A stretch of DNA of 27,889 bases from Lojkania enalia (GCA_010094045.1 ML986766.1:1-27889); one strand, 5' to 3'. Positions 1 through 10,254 are shown, numbered from the stretch's first letter. The notes: generated by a model not told the origin, from the sequence alone. Numbers and translations are program-made.

Positions 1-370
1 AACTTATTATCTAGTAGATACTTTAGTTAAGGAAAGACTTTAAAACTACTCTAGCGCGAATATTATTAGTTAAGAATATTTAACTTCGTATAATTATATA
101 TAGACTATTATTATATATATTAAAGAAGTAAAGTTTTTAGAGAGAAGTATTATAGATTACTAAAACTATTATCTATACCTAAATAAAGGTTTTAAAATAA
201 CTCTATAGATTTTATAACTAATCTACTAGAATTAGAAGGTTGTATAAATATTATAGTAGTAGTTAATAGGCTTAGTAAGTATAGATACCTAATACTATAC
301 GTAAGAATTAAAGCTTCTAATATTATCTAACTATTCTATTACTATATATAAGTTTACTATAGACTACTAT
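1..370 (+). pseudogene. Gypsy copy B, integrase fragment (left part), RIP-inactivated
   Basis: Reading frame 1 on the + strand aligns with the integrase of the - strand copies at about 2100-2480 (reverse complement). It carries the second half of the HHCC zinc-binding domain. This is followed by a block reading FREKYYRLLKLLSIPK and then SIDFITNLLE, which corresponds to the first catalytic Asp region of a Ty3/Gypsy integrase. In-frame TAA and TAG codons replace expected Gln and Trp codons. The 5' part of element B (gag, protease, RT, RNase H) lies left of the window. The fragment is cut at 370 by copy A and resumes at 6561 in the same frame once the 5-bp target duplication is removed. It is non-functional. 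Confidence 0.9.
366..370. repeat. Target-site duplication ACTAT, left copy (element A)
   Basis: ACTAT directly precedes the TATTAC (formerly TGTTAC) start of the left LTR and is repeated exactly at 6556-6560 after the right LTR. A 5-bp duplication is the usual size for Ty3/Gypsy integration. Confidence 0.92.
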
Positions 371-673
371 TATTACGAACGCTTACGTATAGTTAGTTAA
401 TCGCACTTTAGGCAGTTAACTCTATTATTACGTACTACGTGTAAATATTAAAACGTTGCGTAAAAAATAGAGATATCTATATTATACAGGTTTTTATAGG
501 GGCTAGGTTTATACTATTATACAGGCTAGCTGGGTTAGCAAAACCTTCCTCTATTGTAGTTAAGATAAGTCGGTTATATTCTAGCTAGCAGCTAATAGTT
601 GTCGCTAGCAGCCGGTTCGGGTATTATAGTAAGGGTAGTATAGATGTAGAGGTGTTATAGTATTACTATAATA
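371..673 (-). repeat. 3' LTR of Gypsy copy A
   Basis: This 303-bp repeat matches 6253-6555, 9837-10139, 19798-20100 and 25514-25816 in the same orientation, and 7944-8246 inverted. It starts TATTAC and ends TATAATA, the RIP-changed forms of the TGTTAC and GTAACA ends best preserved at the right end of the other LTR. It lies at the 3' end of the element in coding sense, next to the polypurine tract. Confidence 0.93.
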
Positions 674-676
674 GTA

Positions 677-687
677 CCCCCCTTTTA
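677..687 (-). promoter_or_regulatory. Polypurine tract of Gypsy copy A (plus-strand primer)
   Basis: On the coding (-) strand this reads TAAAAGGGGGG, three bases from the 3' LTR. This is the expected position and composition of the RNase H-resistant primer for second-strand synthesis. The same tract abuts the 3' LTR in copies B (7931-7943), D (10140-10154) and C (20101-20114), with small differences. Confidence 0.8.
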
Positions 688-774
688 GTTATAAGCTCCT
701 ACGAGTTAGGTTTTTATATTATATTCGGGTTATTCGTAATTAAGTAGTAGTTATTAATACTAGTATTAGTTAAG

Positions 775-1110
775 GTTATAGGCGTATCAGTATAATTAAT
801 TATTATCGTATAGTAGTACTATACTAGAGATTAGGTTGGTTTATATAGTAGTACTATACTAGAAATTAGGTTAGATTACAGGTGTATCGGCGCGATTAGT
901 TATTATCGTATAGTAGTACTATACTAGAGATTAGGTTAGATTGTAGGTATATTAGCGCGATTAGTTATTATTATATAGTAGTACTATACTAGGGATTAGA
1001 TTAGGTTGTAGGTATATTAGTGCGACCGGTTGTTAATAGTAATACTATATTAGAGATTAGGTCGGTTTGGTTTATATAGTAGTACTATACTAGAGATTAG
1101 TAGTAGTATT
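775..1110. repeat. 3'-UTR minisatellite of Gypsy copy A (about six units)
   Basis: The core TAGTAGTACTATACTAG recurs at about 811, 846, 910, 976, 1036 (diverged) and 1076. The spacing is irregular, about 35-66 bp, because long and short units are interspersed. Units carry a GATTAGTTATTAT-type arm and an AGAGATTAGGTT arm. The core is close to a palindrome around AGTACT. The array sits between the pol stop and the polypurine tract. The other copies have fewer units. Confidence 0.85.
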
Positions 1111-1139
1111 ATTACTAGTATTATATTAGTATAGTATTA

Positions 1140-4100
1140 TTATAGGCGTCTAAGAATATACTTAGATTAGACCCTAGTACTTAATTAAGAATCTAAACGT
1201 AATATTATATTCGGGTCTTATTTATTTAGGTTTCTAGCGTAGTAATCTTCTATAGCAGTTATCTTAGTAAAGTTACTAACCGGGTACTATTCTAGGTTGT
1301 AATAGCTAGTCTACTTAACTAGGTATTCGTGCCAGCGTCTCTATTAGTTATAGTAGAGGTCTTCTATTCGCTTAACGAGGTATTTTAGTTTTCTATTAAT
1401 TTTAATAGGTTTAGGGTTATATACTTGTTAACTAGATAAGTAGTTAGATAACTTAGGTACTGGCCGTAATAGTAATATATAGAATATAGGATGTATTTTA
1501 GCCGATTTAAGTAGCTTTAGTCTATAAGTATACGAGGATACCTTTATAATAACTTTATAGAGGCCTATATTCTTCTAGTTAAACTTTTTTAACGGTCTTT
1601 ATATGCGTATATTTCTAGCGTCTAGCTAGACTAGATTACTAACCTAGTAGTTAAGGGCTAGTACGTGCTTGCGGTTAGCGTACTCTTATTAGAACGCTTA
1701 TATCTAGGTAAGTTCTTCTCTAATATACTCTATAATATCCTTTATCTTATTAACTAGTCTATTAGCTTTCTAGGCTATTAGGGACTATTTTAGTAGTTAA
1801 TAGATTCCTGTAGGCGGCTCGAAGCCTATTTAAGAGTGCTAGCTAAAGTAGGCTAGAAACGAGGAGACTTTTATTAATTCGGACACTATATTGTTTACTT
1901 TAAACTATACTATTAGCAGCTATTCAACCTAGTTATCTTATTTATAGCTAGTATAAGCTTAGAGAACTTGTTCTATTACTATATTAGCATTCTCTATCTA
2001 GCTATTAGTCTTTAAGTAGAAGCTGGTTAATATATATATATTAATTTATAGCTGTCTATAGAGCTCTTAGTAGAAGGTAGAGATAAACTATATCTTATAG
2101 TCGGACGTAATAGTACGTAGTAGTCTATAGTAAACCTATATATAGCGACGGAACAGTCGGACGATATTAGAAGCTTCGATTCTTACGCATGGTATTAGGT
2201 GTCTGTACTTACTAAGCCTATTAACTACTACTATAATATTCGTACAACCTTCTAATTCTAGTAGATTAGTTATAAAATCTATAGAGATATCTTAAAACCT
2301 TTATTTAGGTATAGGTAATAGTTTTAGTAATCTATAGTACTTCTCTCTAGAAGCCTTACTTCTTCAGCATATATAATAACAGCCTATATATTATTATACC
2401 GAGTTAAATATCTTTAACTAATAGTACTCGCGCTAGAGTAGTTCTAAGATCTTTTCTTAACTAGGGTGTCCGCCGGACAGCGAGTTATAGATAACTTACA
2501 GCAGCTTAAACTTCAGCTTATTATAGTCTAGTACTATAAGTCGATCTTAGTAGTATAGTCGGCTGTTACGCTTTTTATAATTAGCTAGAGTTAGAAGCTT
2601 AAATTAATAAGCTTCTTCTCTTAGTAGCTTTAGGGTATCTTAGATTAGATTATTGTTCGGGTATTTTTTGTCGATAATCTCTATAATTAATCGGCCTACT
2701 TCTATCTATTAGAATAGTTTAGGACGAAGTAATATCTATTAACAACTTCTATAGGCCTCTTTTTATATAGACTTATTCTATAACCTTTAAGTTAAGGTAT
2801 TAAGCTTCTCTCTAAGTTTTCCGAGTCGGTATATAATACTAAAGTTAAACCTTAATAGATATTCTAACTAATAGGCCTATTAGTAGCTTAGCTGCTTTAT
2901 TATTATAAAGTACTATAGGTTCTTATAGTTACTTAACACTTTTATAAGAAATGCTGCACCTTCTAATTCGGGCCTCTATTACTTAAAATATTAGATAATT
3001 GCGAGTAGTTCCTTATTATATATCTTATAGTTACCTTTAGTAGGGTTTATATACTTAGAGAAGTAGGTAATAGGTCTTAGTTTACTATTAGCGCCTTTCT
3101 AGGATAGTACGCTAACTATTATAAAGTTAAACGCGTCGGCTTCTACTACTATTAGCAGCTTAGGGTTAAAATATTAGAGAATTAGTATAGAGATATAGGT
3201 ATCCTTTAAGTAGTCGAAGAAATATTAACAGCTATTATTCTAGTTAAATCGAGTATTCTTCTTAGTTAGGGCTATTAAGGGGGAGACTTTCTATAAGAAG
3301 TTGCTAATAAATTGTTAGTAGAAGTTCGCGAAGCCTATAAAGGCTTAAATATCTTTTATATTTTTAGAGTATTCCTAGTTAATAATTATCTCTACCTTCT
3401 TCAGGTCTATATAGATCTCTTCTATAATAATTATATACCCTAGGTAGATTACTTCTAACTAGTAGAACTTATACTTATCTATATTAAGCTGTAGACTATT
3501 CGCTCTTAAGGCTTTAAGAACTAGCTAGATATATTACTTATAATCCTTCAGATTCTTACTAAATGTTAGGATATTATTAATATAGGTAGTATAGAATATA
3601 TTAAAGTATAGTCTTAGTATATTATTTATAAAATACTAGAACGTATTTAGAGTATTAGCTAGGTTAAAAAGTATTACTAGGTATTTAAATAGCCCGTAGT
3701 ATATATAAAAGGTAGTTTTCTATTTATCTCCCTTAATAATCTTTAGCTTATTAAATACGGCAATAATATTAAGTTTTATATAGTATTTAGCCTTACTAAG
3801 TTAGGCTAACGTTTCTTAGATTAGTAGAATCGGGTATTAGTTCTTAATAGTAATAGTATTTAGGGCTCTATAGTTTATATAGAATTGGAAACTACCTCTA
3901 GGTTTCTTTATAAAGATTATAGGTACAGCTACTAGTAATAAGCTTACTCTAATAAATCCCTTAGATAAATTCTTGTTAAGGTACTTCTTTAGTACCTTTA
4001 ACTCGTTCTAGGACATCTTATAGAGTAGACCGAAGCTGGCTTACTTACTATTCTCTAGTTTAATCTTATAATTATACGGTTGTTATTTAGGTAGCTTATC

Positions 4101-5250
4101 TATATCCCTATATAAGAAGATAGATAATAGATTATAGTATTCTTTAGGTACTTTAGTAATAGGGTTAGTATATATCTTTAGGGCTAGAGCCTTATTAATA
4201 TTAGCTATTAATATAGCGAAGATTTTATAGTTAAATTGCTAGGAGAGTTAAACTAGTAGTATAGCACTTATATAGTATATATCTAGCTATAGTATAAACT
4301 TTAGGTATTTGGGTTTAAATAAGTTCTTTTAACTATAATCTTTATCTAAAGTTAGATTAGTTTTAGTTTTAGGTTCTTTTAATTAGTATAGTATTTTAAG
4401 TAGCTAGTAATTATATTAGGTATAACTTAACAAGTAGAACTTTAAATAGTACTACTTAAGCTTCGGGCTATATAGGGGTTATAAATTAGTTATTTTAGAA
4501 TCTTCTTTTATATTAGGTTCGGGTAGTTTATAGTCTTTAATAACTATTTAAATAGCCTATTAGTAGATAGCAGCGCTAGTAGATTATAAGTATTAAGTTA
4601 GATATTAGTTAGTAGTAAAGACTAGCTGTTTATTCTTATAGTCTAGGTTTATATAATATTTATATATCTATAGCTATCCTAGAATTAACTAGTATTTTCC
4701 TAGTATAGTTATATAGAAATATACTATCTCTAAATAGTTTAGGTATTAGAGGGTTAAGGTAACTAAATAGAAGATAGTTCCTCTATAGAAGACTTCTCTA
4801 TTAAAGCTAGTTAGATATAAGTTATATAAGAGTTATATCTTTTAGAGTTTTAGAGTATATATAAGATCTCTGTAGATATAACTATAACTAGTAGCCCTAG
4901 TATTAATAAGAATATTAATATCTTACTAAACTAGGTCTTAATAGATTAAAAAAGGAGCTAGAATCTAGTAGTCCTATAACTATTTCTATAGGGGCTGGTT
5001 CTATAGATATATAGAGATTCGGTATAGGCGCAGTCCTGAGAGATAACTTACTTCTAGAACGGACCTTTTAGCAATATTCTAGTCGGTGAGACTAGCTGCG
5101 TTTAAAAGTAAGAGTAACAGCCTTATTTATAGGATAATAAGCGTGTTGAGGATTGGTTAGAGGATCGGTTAGAGGATTAAGAGTAGGACCTATAGGGTAT
5201 AGTAAAGGTCTAAGACCTTTAATAGATTAATAGTAGAGGGGCGCTGTATT
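1140..5250 (-). pseudogene. pol of Gypsy copy A: protease-RT-RNase H-integrase-chromodomain, broken
   Basis: The frame runs right to left from just after the gag zinc knuckle to a TAA at 1140-1142, about 1370 codons, normal for Gypsy pol. Visible landmarks: DS(G to S) protease active site at 4957-4965; an LPK*QPYNYKIKLEN block at about 4040-4090 at the RT entry; RGSFQFYINYRALN near 3860; the RT Y-x-D-D box changed to YINN at 3573-3584; RNase H block NPKLLIVVEADAFNF at 3121-3167; integrase zinc domain around 2370-2500 (GGHPS, then YYICQRSK); and a chromodomain RRWHEYLVK*T at about 1250-1400. Stops are TAA/TAG at Gln or Trp positions, as expected from CAA/CAG/TGG under RIP. Pol lies -1 relative to gag. 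Confidence 0.93.
1250..1400 (-). other. Chromodomain region at the C-terminus of copy A pol
   Basis: The - strand pol frame reads RRWHEYLVK*T, then LE*YPVSNF. This fits the central chromodomain pattern (aromatic, Y-L-V-K-W, then W-x-P) with W codons turned to TAG. Chromodomains at the integrase C-terminus define chromoviruses and, in characterised families, steer integration to H3K9-methylated chromatin. The same motif is at about 7343-7372 (+) in copy B, about 15880-16000 in D and about 20570-20640 in C. Confidence 0.8.
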
Positions 5251-6223
5251 CTAGCGAAATATATTCCTTACTACTATACTTATAATAGCGTCCTTTACAG
5301 CGGCGTCTTTCTTATTTATTAGAGCCTACAGGCGCGTAGCTAGAAGTATTAAGTTCTATAGTATTCGGGTTCTTCTAGTAAGTAGTATAATACTTCAGTT
5401 ATTTGTAATAGTTGCTGGGCAGGTAATATAGGTTAGTATTATATAGGGAAATTAGGTTAGCGTAGTTGTTTAGGGTGCTAGGTATTATAATACTAATTAT
5501 AGTACGGCGGAGCTTATTAGAGAGAGAATATTAGAGATATATAATTTGTCCGGTCTTATTTAGTTTAGTGTCTACAATCAGGCGTCGGAATTTAGTAAAA
5601 TAAGTAGGGAACCTGCTTTAGCCTTACTTTAAAGTCTCTAGCTTACTCTATATTATAGTCTCCTTATTCTAGTTGTTATAGGTAGATTCTAAGAAGGCGA
5701 CTAAGCTGTCTATAGAGTTAATACCCTTGTCTATTAATAGGTTAACTAATATTACTGGGTCTTATTCTAGACGGAAATAGATATATAAAAGGCGGATACG
5801 TTTAGTTAAGTATCAGTCAGCATTTCCTTCTAGTTTATAATAGAGCTTTCTAATAAAGTATAAAAGCTCTAAGCGTTTACTAGAAAATATTAAAGGGTTA
5901 GATAAGTAGTTAGAATAGAAATACGGGTTATATATAGTTTTAAACAGATTAGGGGTCAACGTAGACATCTATTTAGAAGCTAGGGTTATAGACTAAATCG
6001 GGCTAAGGGCGGGTAATAGTTCTGTTACTATTAATATACTAGTAGTTAATAAAGGGGTAGCCGTTTAGCAGCTACTAAATTCCCTTTATATCGCTTTAAG
6101 GTCTAACTTATAGCAGTTCTCCTAGGTTACTAAGGCCTCTACTAGCATCTTATTCTTCTACTATAAAGAGTCTAGCTTACTCTAAATCTCTTTAAGTATA
6201 TTAATAAGCGCGTTCTTATCTAT
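5219..6223 (-). pseudogene. gag of Gypsy copy A with CCHC knuckle, broken
   Basis: The frame covers 335 codons from ATA at 6223-6221 (probably the old ATG) to the first TAA after the zinc knuckle. The N-terminus looks helical (DKNALINILKEI). A retrotransposon-gag core follows, with SSKRLELLYFIRKLYYKLEG and later VAFLESTYNN, FPTYFTKFRRL and IPSTLNNYANLISLY. The knuckle at about 5246-5285 reads YYKYSSKEYISLEY, a C-x2-C-x4-H-x4-C knuckle with Cys/His codons turned to Tyr. In-frame TAA, TAG and TGA occur at Trp or Gln positions. An in-frame ATG at 5966-5968 also exists, but homologous frame continues upstream of it, so I prefer 6223. The length is identical in copy C. Confidence 0.85.
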
Positions 6224-6252
6224 AGTATATAATAGTAGATAATATAATATAA
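6224..6252 (-). other. Gypsy copy A leader between 5' LTR and gag
   Basis: Only about 29 bp separate the 5' LTR from the presumed gag start. The coding strand reads TTATATTATATTATC and onward, and copy C has nearly the same sequence at 25485-25513. A primer-binding site should lie here, but no clear tRNA 3'-end complement (TGG...) is visible. RIP may have erased it, or the family may prime in another way. Confidence 0.5.
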
Positions 6253-6555
6253 TATTACAGACGCTTACGCGCAGTTAGTTAATCGCACTTTAAATAGTTA
6301 ACTCTATTATTACATACTACGTGTAAATATTAAGATATTACGTAAAGAATAGAAATATCTATATTATATAGGTTTTTATAGAGGCTAGGTCTATACTACT
6401 ATACAGGCTAGCCGGGTCGGCGAAACCTTCCTCTATTGTAGTTAAGATAAGTCGGTTATATTCTAGCTAGCAGCTAACAGTTATTGCTAGCAGCCGGTTC
6501 GGGTATTATAGTAAGGGTAGTATAGGTGTAGAGGTGTTACGGTATTACTGTAACA
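6253..6555 (-). repeat. 5' LTR of Gypsy copy A
   Basis: This 303-bp LTR pairs with 371-673. Its + strand right end still reads TACTGTAACA, showing the ancestral ...TAACA end; the left end reads TATTACAGACG. It would carry promoter and polyadenylation signals, but none can be assigned with confidence in this base composition. Confidence 0.93.
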
Positions 6556-6560
6556 ACTAT
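6556..6560. repeat. Target-site duplication ACTAT, right copy (element A)
   Basis: Exact match to 366-370. Removing A plus one copy restores the integrase frame of element B. Confidence 0.92.
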
Positions 6561-7545
6561 ATACTATTATATCCAACTATAAAATATAGTTTATTTCTAT
6601 CTTCTACTAAAAGTTCTATAGATAGTTATAAATTAATATATATATATTAACCAGCTTCTATCTAAAGATTAATAGCTAGATGGAAAATACTAATATAGTA
6701 ATAGAATAAGTTCTCTAAGCCTATACTAGCTATAAATAAGATAACTAGGTTAAATAGCTACTAACAGCGTAGTTTAAAGTAAATAATATAGTATCTAAAT
6801 TAATAAAAGTTTCTCTATTTCTAGCCTATTTTAACTAGTACCTTTAAATAGGCTTTAAGCTACCTATAGAAATCTATTAACTATTAAAATAGTCCTTAAT
6901 AGTTTAGAAAGTTAAGAGACTAGTTAATAAGATAAAGGATATTATAGAATATATTAGAGAAGAACTTACCTAAGTATAAGCGTTCTAATAAGAGTATACT
7001 AACTATAAACGAGTACTAACCCCTAACTACTAGATTAGTAATCTAGTTTAACTAGATATTAGGAATATATGTATATAAAGACTATTAAAAAAGTTTAACT
7101 AGAAGAATATAGGCCTTTATAAGGTTATCGTAAAAGTATCCTTATATACTTATAGACTAAAGCTACCTAAATTAGCTAAAATATATCCTATATTCTATAT
7201 ATTACTATTATAGCTAGTACTTAAATTATCTAACTATTTACCTAGTTAATAAGTATATAATTCTAAACCTATCGAGATTAATAGAGAATTAGAATATCTT
7301 ATTAAGCGAATATAAGACTTCTACTATAACTAATAGAGACGCTAGTATAAATACCTAGTTAAATAGACTAGCTATTATAACTTAGAATAGTACCCGGCTA
7401 GTAACTTTACTAAGACAACTACTATAGAAGATTACTACGGTAGAAACCTAAATAAATAAGATCTAAATATAATATTACGTTTAGATTCTTAATTAGGTAC
7501 TAGAGTCTAATTTAAGTATATTCTTAAATGCCTATAATAATATTA
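6561..7545 (+). pseudogene. Gypsy copy B, integrase core to chromodomain (right part), broken
   Basis: This continues the frame broken at 370. Just after the junction it reads TIISNYKI, the second catalytic Asp region of the integrase with Asp changed to Asn. It goes on through TSFYLKINS*MENTNIVIE, the block with the catalytic Glu. Further on come IRNIYIK (C-terminal integrase region), then INRELEYLIKRIQDFYYN and RR*YKYLVK*TSYYNLE*YP, the chromodomain, near 7285-7400. The frame ends at tandem TAA codons at about 7535. All in-frame stops are TAA/TAG. The gene is transcribed in the sense opposite to copies A, C and D. Confidence 0.9.
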
Positions 7546-7559
7546 TACTAATATAATAC

Positions 7560-7860
7560 TAGTAACGATACTACTACTAATTTATAGTATAGTACTATTA
7601 TATAAACTAAACCGACATAATCTCTAATATAGTATTACTATTAACTACTAGTTACGTTAATATATATATAACCTAATTTAATCTCTAGTATAGTACTACT
7701 ATATAATAATAATTAATTATGCTAATACGCCTATAATTTAATCTAATCCCTAATATAATACTACTATATAAACTAAATTAACCTAATCCTTAATATAATA
7801 CTACTATATAATAATAACTAGTTATATTAATATATCTATAACCTTAACTAACGTTAATAT
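7560..7860. repeat. 3'-UTR minisatellite of Gypsy copy B (about five units)
   Basis: This is the reverse complement of the array in copy A. Cores resembling TAGTATAGTACTACTATA occur near 7581, 7633, 7690, 7752 and 7795, many altered to TAATATAATACTACTATA by RIP-type changes. Confidence 0.75.
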
Positions 7861-7930
7861 TAATTACTACTATTTAATTATAAATAACCTAAATATAATA
7901 TAAAGACCTAATTTATAGAAGCTTATAATT

Positions 7931-7943
7931 AAGAGAGGGGTAC
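7931..7943 (+). promoter_or_regulatory. Polypurine tract of Gypsy copy B
   Basis: AAGAGAGGGGTAC directly precedes the 3' LTR at 7944, equivalent to the tract at 677-687 of copy A on the other strand. Confidence 0.75.
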
Positions 7944-8246
7944 TATTATAGTAATACCGCGATACCTCTATACCTATACTACTCTTACTATAATATCTAA
8001 ACTAGCTACTAGTAATAGTTATTAGCTACTAGCTAGAATATAACTAACTTATTATAATTATAATAGAGGAAGGTTTTACTAACCCAGCTAGCCTGTATAG
8101 TAGTATAGACTTAACTCCTATAAAAACCTATATAATATAGATATTTCTATTTTTTATATAATATTTTAATATTTATATATAGTATATAATAATAGAGTTA
8201 ATTATTTAAAGTGCGATTAACTAACTATATATAAACGTCTGTAATA
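7944..8246 (+). repeat. 3' LTR of Gypsy copy B (inverted relative to the other LTRs)
   Basis: This 303-bp sequence is the reverse complement of the other family LTRs. It begins TATTATAGTAATA and ends GTCTGTAATA. With the LTR at 6253-6555 it forms an inverted pair separated by about 1.4 kb. The following five bases, TTATA (8247-8251), should be the target-site duplication of B; its partner is outside the window. Confidence 0.92.
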
Positions 8247-9836
8247 TTATACTATAAGTAGATTCTAGTATATTATTAGTATATAGTTATTTAAATTATG
8301 TTAAATATTAAAGTAGTATATCTTTTACTATTTATTTAGCCTCTTTTAGTAGCTAAAAGTGCTAAGTTTACTTAATTCTTATTTTAGACTATATTCTTAT
8401 TATTTTATTATTATATTATTATTAAAAGCTTAAGTATTGCGATTTAGTAATAGGGTAGACTACTTACTTATATAGACCGCTCGCTTATAAAGTACGTTAA
8501 CTTATATATATTACTTAACTTTTTTACTTTCTATAAGATATTATCTTATACTAGTAGTATTAGCGTATAAAGCTTTATATTAAGCTTTAAAAGTACTACT
8601 TCTAGATTAAATAAAATTAGACTAGCTCTTTAAAAGCTTATTATAACGGCCTCTAATTAGCCGGTTATAGAATAAAGTAATAACTAAGAGTAATTATATA
8701 ATATAAGAGGATTATTCTTATAGGTTTATAATAGAAGTATATAAGTAGAGTATATAAGATATTTAAGTTAACTATAAAGAGCTATAAAGATAGAAGTTGT
8801 AAAGTTATTAAATATAATTTAGTCTTCCTACTATTTCTCTTATTTAATTGCTAATTTATAACTAAGCGGGTTTAATAGCTTAGTTTTAACTAAACTGCTA
8901 AGTTACTTATATAAAGTTTTATACTTTAATAGGTTCTAGTATAAGAGTATTTATAGTACTATTCTCCCTCTCTAAGCTTTTAGCCTAAGAGTTATTCTAT
9001 TTCTCTTAATTATATAGTAGGGTTAGCGAGTTACTTATATATTTTTTATATATTTCTCTAATACCTCCTTTTTACTACTCTATATTAAGTTGCTATTATT
9101 ATACTAACTGTATTAATTCTTCTAGTTTAATTATAATACCTTATTCTTATTATTTTCGTAAGAGGCTAATATATAAAATTAATAAAAAGGAGACTCTAAA
9201 GTAGTTATACTATTCTAAATACCTTTAGTCTAATATATAGTTATCTTATAATATTTTCTATAATACTTAAAATATTTATATACTTTAATTTCTTTATTAA
9301 TTTAAAATATTTATATATAGTAGTAGAATATTAGAATAAGAAGGTTAAGAAGTTAGATTACTAATTCTAACTAGCTAAAGAGGAGTATTAAAAGATTCTA
9401 GATTAACTAGAAGATATAAATAGTAAGATAGTAGTAGCTTAAGTAAAAGTTAAACATTTTTAGAAGATCTATAAATAAGTAAAATATAGGTAAGTAGAGA
9501 ATTATAAATATATATAGAAGCAGCTTAAAGAAGAAAAAGAGGTAGATTCTAAGACGGGTCTTCTTTCTAAAATAGAGTCTTCTTCTATAATATAACTAAT
9601 ATTATTTAATTCTACTACTCTATCTCTAAATTTTCTTCGTAAGTTTAGTTTTTATAATATACCTATAATATAATAAAGCTAAGGTTTTCTTCTAGTTTCT
9701 AGATATTATCTTATAGGTTTCTATACTTATCTATTCCTAACTATTTAATTAGATAATACTACTTACTATTCTATATTCTATATCTTATTATTTTCTTAAT
9801 TTTCTATTTCTAGTCTTCTTTATATACATCTATATT
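8247..9836 (+). other. RIP-degraded relic outside the Gypsy family, with Cys cluster and coiled-coil frame
   Basis: This stretch does not match the Gypsy or Copia copies. I see two + strand coding remnants in different frames. At about 9085-9190 a frame reads SCYYYTNCINSSS and then YSYYFRKRLIYKI. If several Tyr codons were Cys, this would be a cysteine-rich cluster. At about 9326-9600 another frame reads KKVKKLDY*F*LAKEEY and QLKEEKEVDSKTGLLSK, a Lys/Glu-rich probable coiled coil, with all stops TAA/TAG at likely Gln positions. The layout (Cys cluster, then coiled coil) resembles small repeat-associated proteins common in fungal genomes. The frame change could be an intron or an indel. 8252-9050 shows no convincing product. 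No terminal repeats were found. Confidence 0.45.
9326..9600 (+). pseudogene. Lys/Glu-rich coiled-coil remnant, unknown protein
   Basis: The frame starting at 9326 carries heptad-like charged sequence (EEY*KILD*LEDINSKIVVA, then VENYKYI*KQLKEEKE). It is interrupted only by TAA/TAG codons that fit CAA/CAG after C-to-T change. That bias argues this was once translated, since random stops would include other positions. No catalytic motif is visible and I do not assign a function. Confidence 0.45.
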
Positions 9837-10139
9837 TATTATAAACGCTTATATATAATTGGTTAATTGTACTTTAGATAGTTAATTCTATTACTATATA
9901 CTATATATAAATATTAAAACGTTATATAAAGAATAGAAATATCTATATTATATAGATTTTTATAGAAGTAAGGTCTATACTACTATATAAGCTAACTAGG
10001 TTAGCGAAACCTTCCTCTATTATAGTTATAATAAGTTGGTTATATTCTAGCTAGTAGCTAATAGTTGTTACTAGTAGCTGGTTTAGGTATTATAGTAAGA
10101 GTAGTATAGGTATAGAGGTATTACGGTATTACTATAATA
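9837..10139 (-). repeat. 3' LTR of Gypsy copy D
   Basis: 303 bp, homologous throughout to the other LTRs but among the most RIP-damaged: CGCTTATATATAATT stands where copy A has CGCTTACGTATAGTT. The flanking bases ATATT (9832-9836) are the expected left target duplication. The partner LTR is beyond the right edge because D is split by three later insertions. Confidence 0.92.
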
Positions 10140-10254
10140 ATACCTCCCTTTTAATTATAAGTTTCTATAAGTTAGGTTATTTATAATTAAATAGTAGTTA
10201 TTAATATTAGTATTAGTTAAGGTTATAGGTATACTAGTATAATTAGTTATTATT
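10140..10254 (-). other. Copy D polypurine tract and start of 3' UTR
   Basis: Next to the LTR the + strand reads TACCTCCCTTTTAA, so the coding strand has the polypurine tract TTAAAAGGGAGG. The UTR then runs into the minisatellite arm (TATTAGTTAAGG, ATAATTAGTTATTA), where the Copia element inserted. Confidence 0.8.
10250..10254. repeat. Target-site duplication TTATT, left copy (Copia)
   Basis: TTATT precedes the Copia left LTR and is repeated at 15607-15611. Joining the flanks rebuilds the TTAGTTATTATTATATAG order found in the minisatellite of copy A. Confidence 0.88.

Larger units (their letters stand above)
371..6555 (-). mobile_element. Gypsy copy A, full-length chromodomain LTR retrotransposon, RIP-inactivated
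   Basis: This is a complete 6185-bp element bounded by two 303-bp LTRs and the perfect TSD ACTAT. Coding sense is on the - strand, so the 5' LTR is on the right. Order from right to left: 5' LTR (6253-6555), 30-bp leader, gag (from about 6223), pol in another frame (to about 1140), a 3' UTR with a minisatellite, a polypurine tract (677-687) and the 3' LTR (371-673). The order RT, RNase H, integrase, chromodomain places it among the Ty3/Gypsy chromoviruses. It is inserted antiparallel in the integrase of copy B, just before B's second catalytic Asp region. Dozens of TAA/TAG codons and Asp-to-Asn changes show it cannot encode its own proteins. Confidence 0.95.

Noticed and set aside
775..1110. 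Palindromic TAGTAGTACTATACTA motifs as terminal inverted repeats of small DNA transposons
   Set aside because: They recur at the same place in every Gypsy copy between pol and the polypurine tract, so they are an internal part of the retrotransposon.
775..1110. CRISPR-like array
   Set aside because: Irregular spacing, repeated 'spacers' and a eukaryotic retroelement context rule it out.
2030..2045. TA-rich runs (TATATATATA) as promoters or origins
   Set aside because: Such runs occur throughout as a product of CpA/TpG loss and lie inside pol frames.
5966..5968. ATG as gag start in copy A
   Set aside because: Gag-like frame continues about 85 codons upstream to ATA at 6223, with the same arrangement in copy C, so this ATG is more likely internal.
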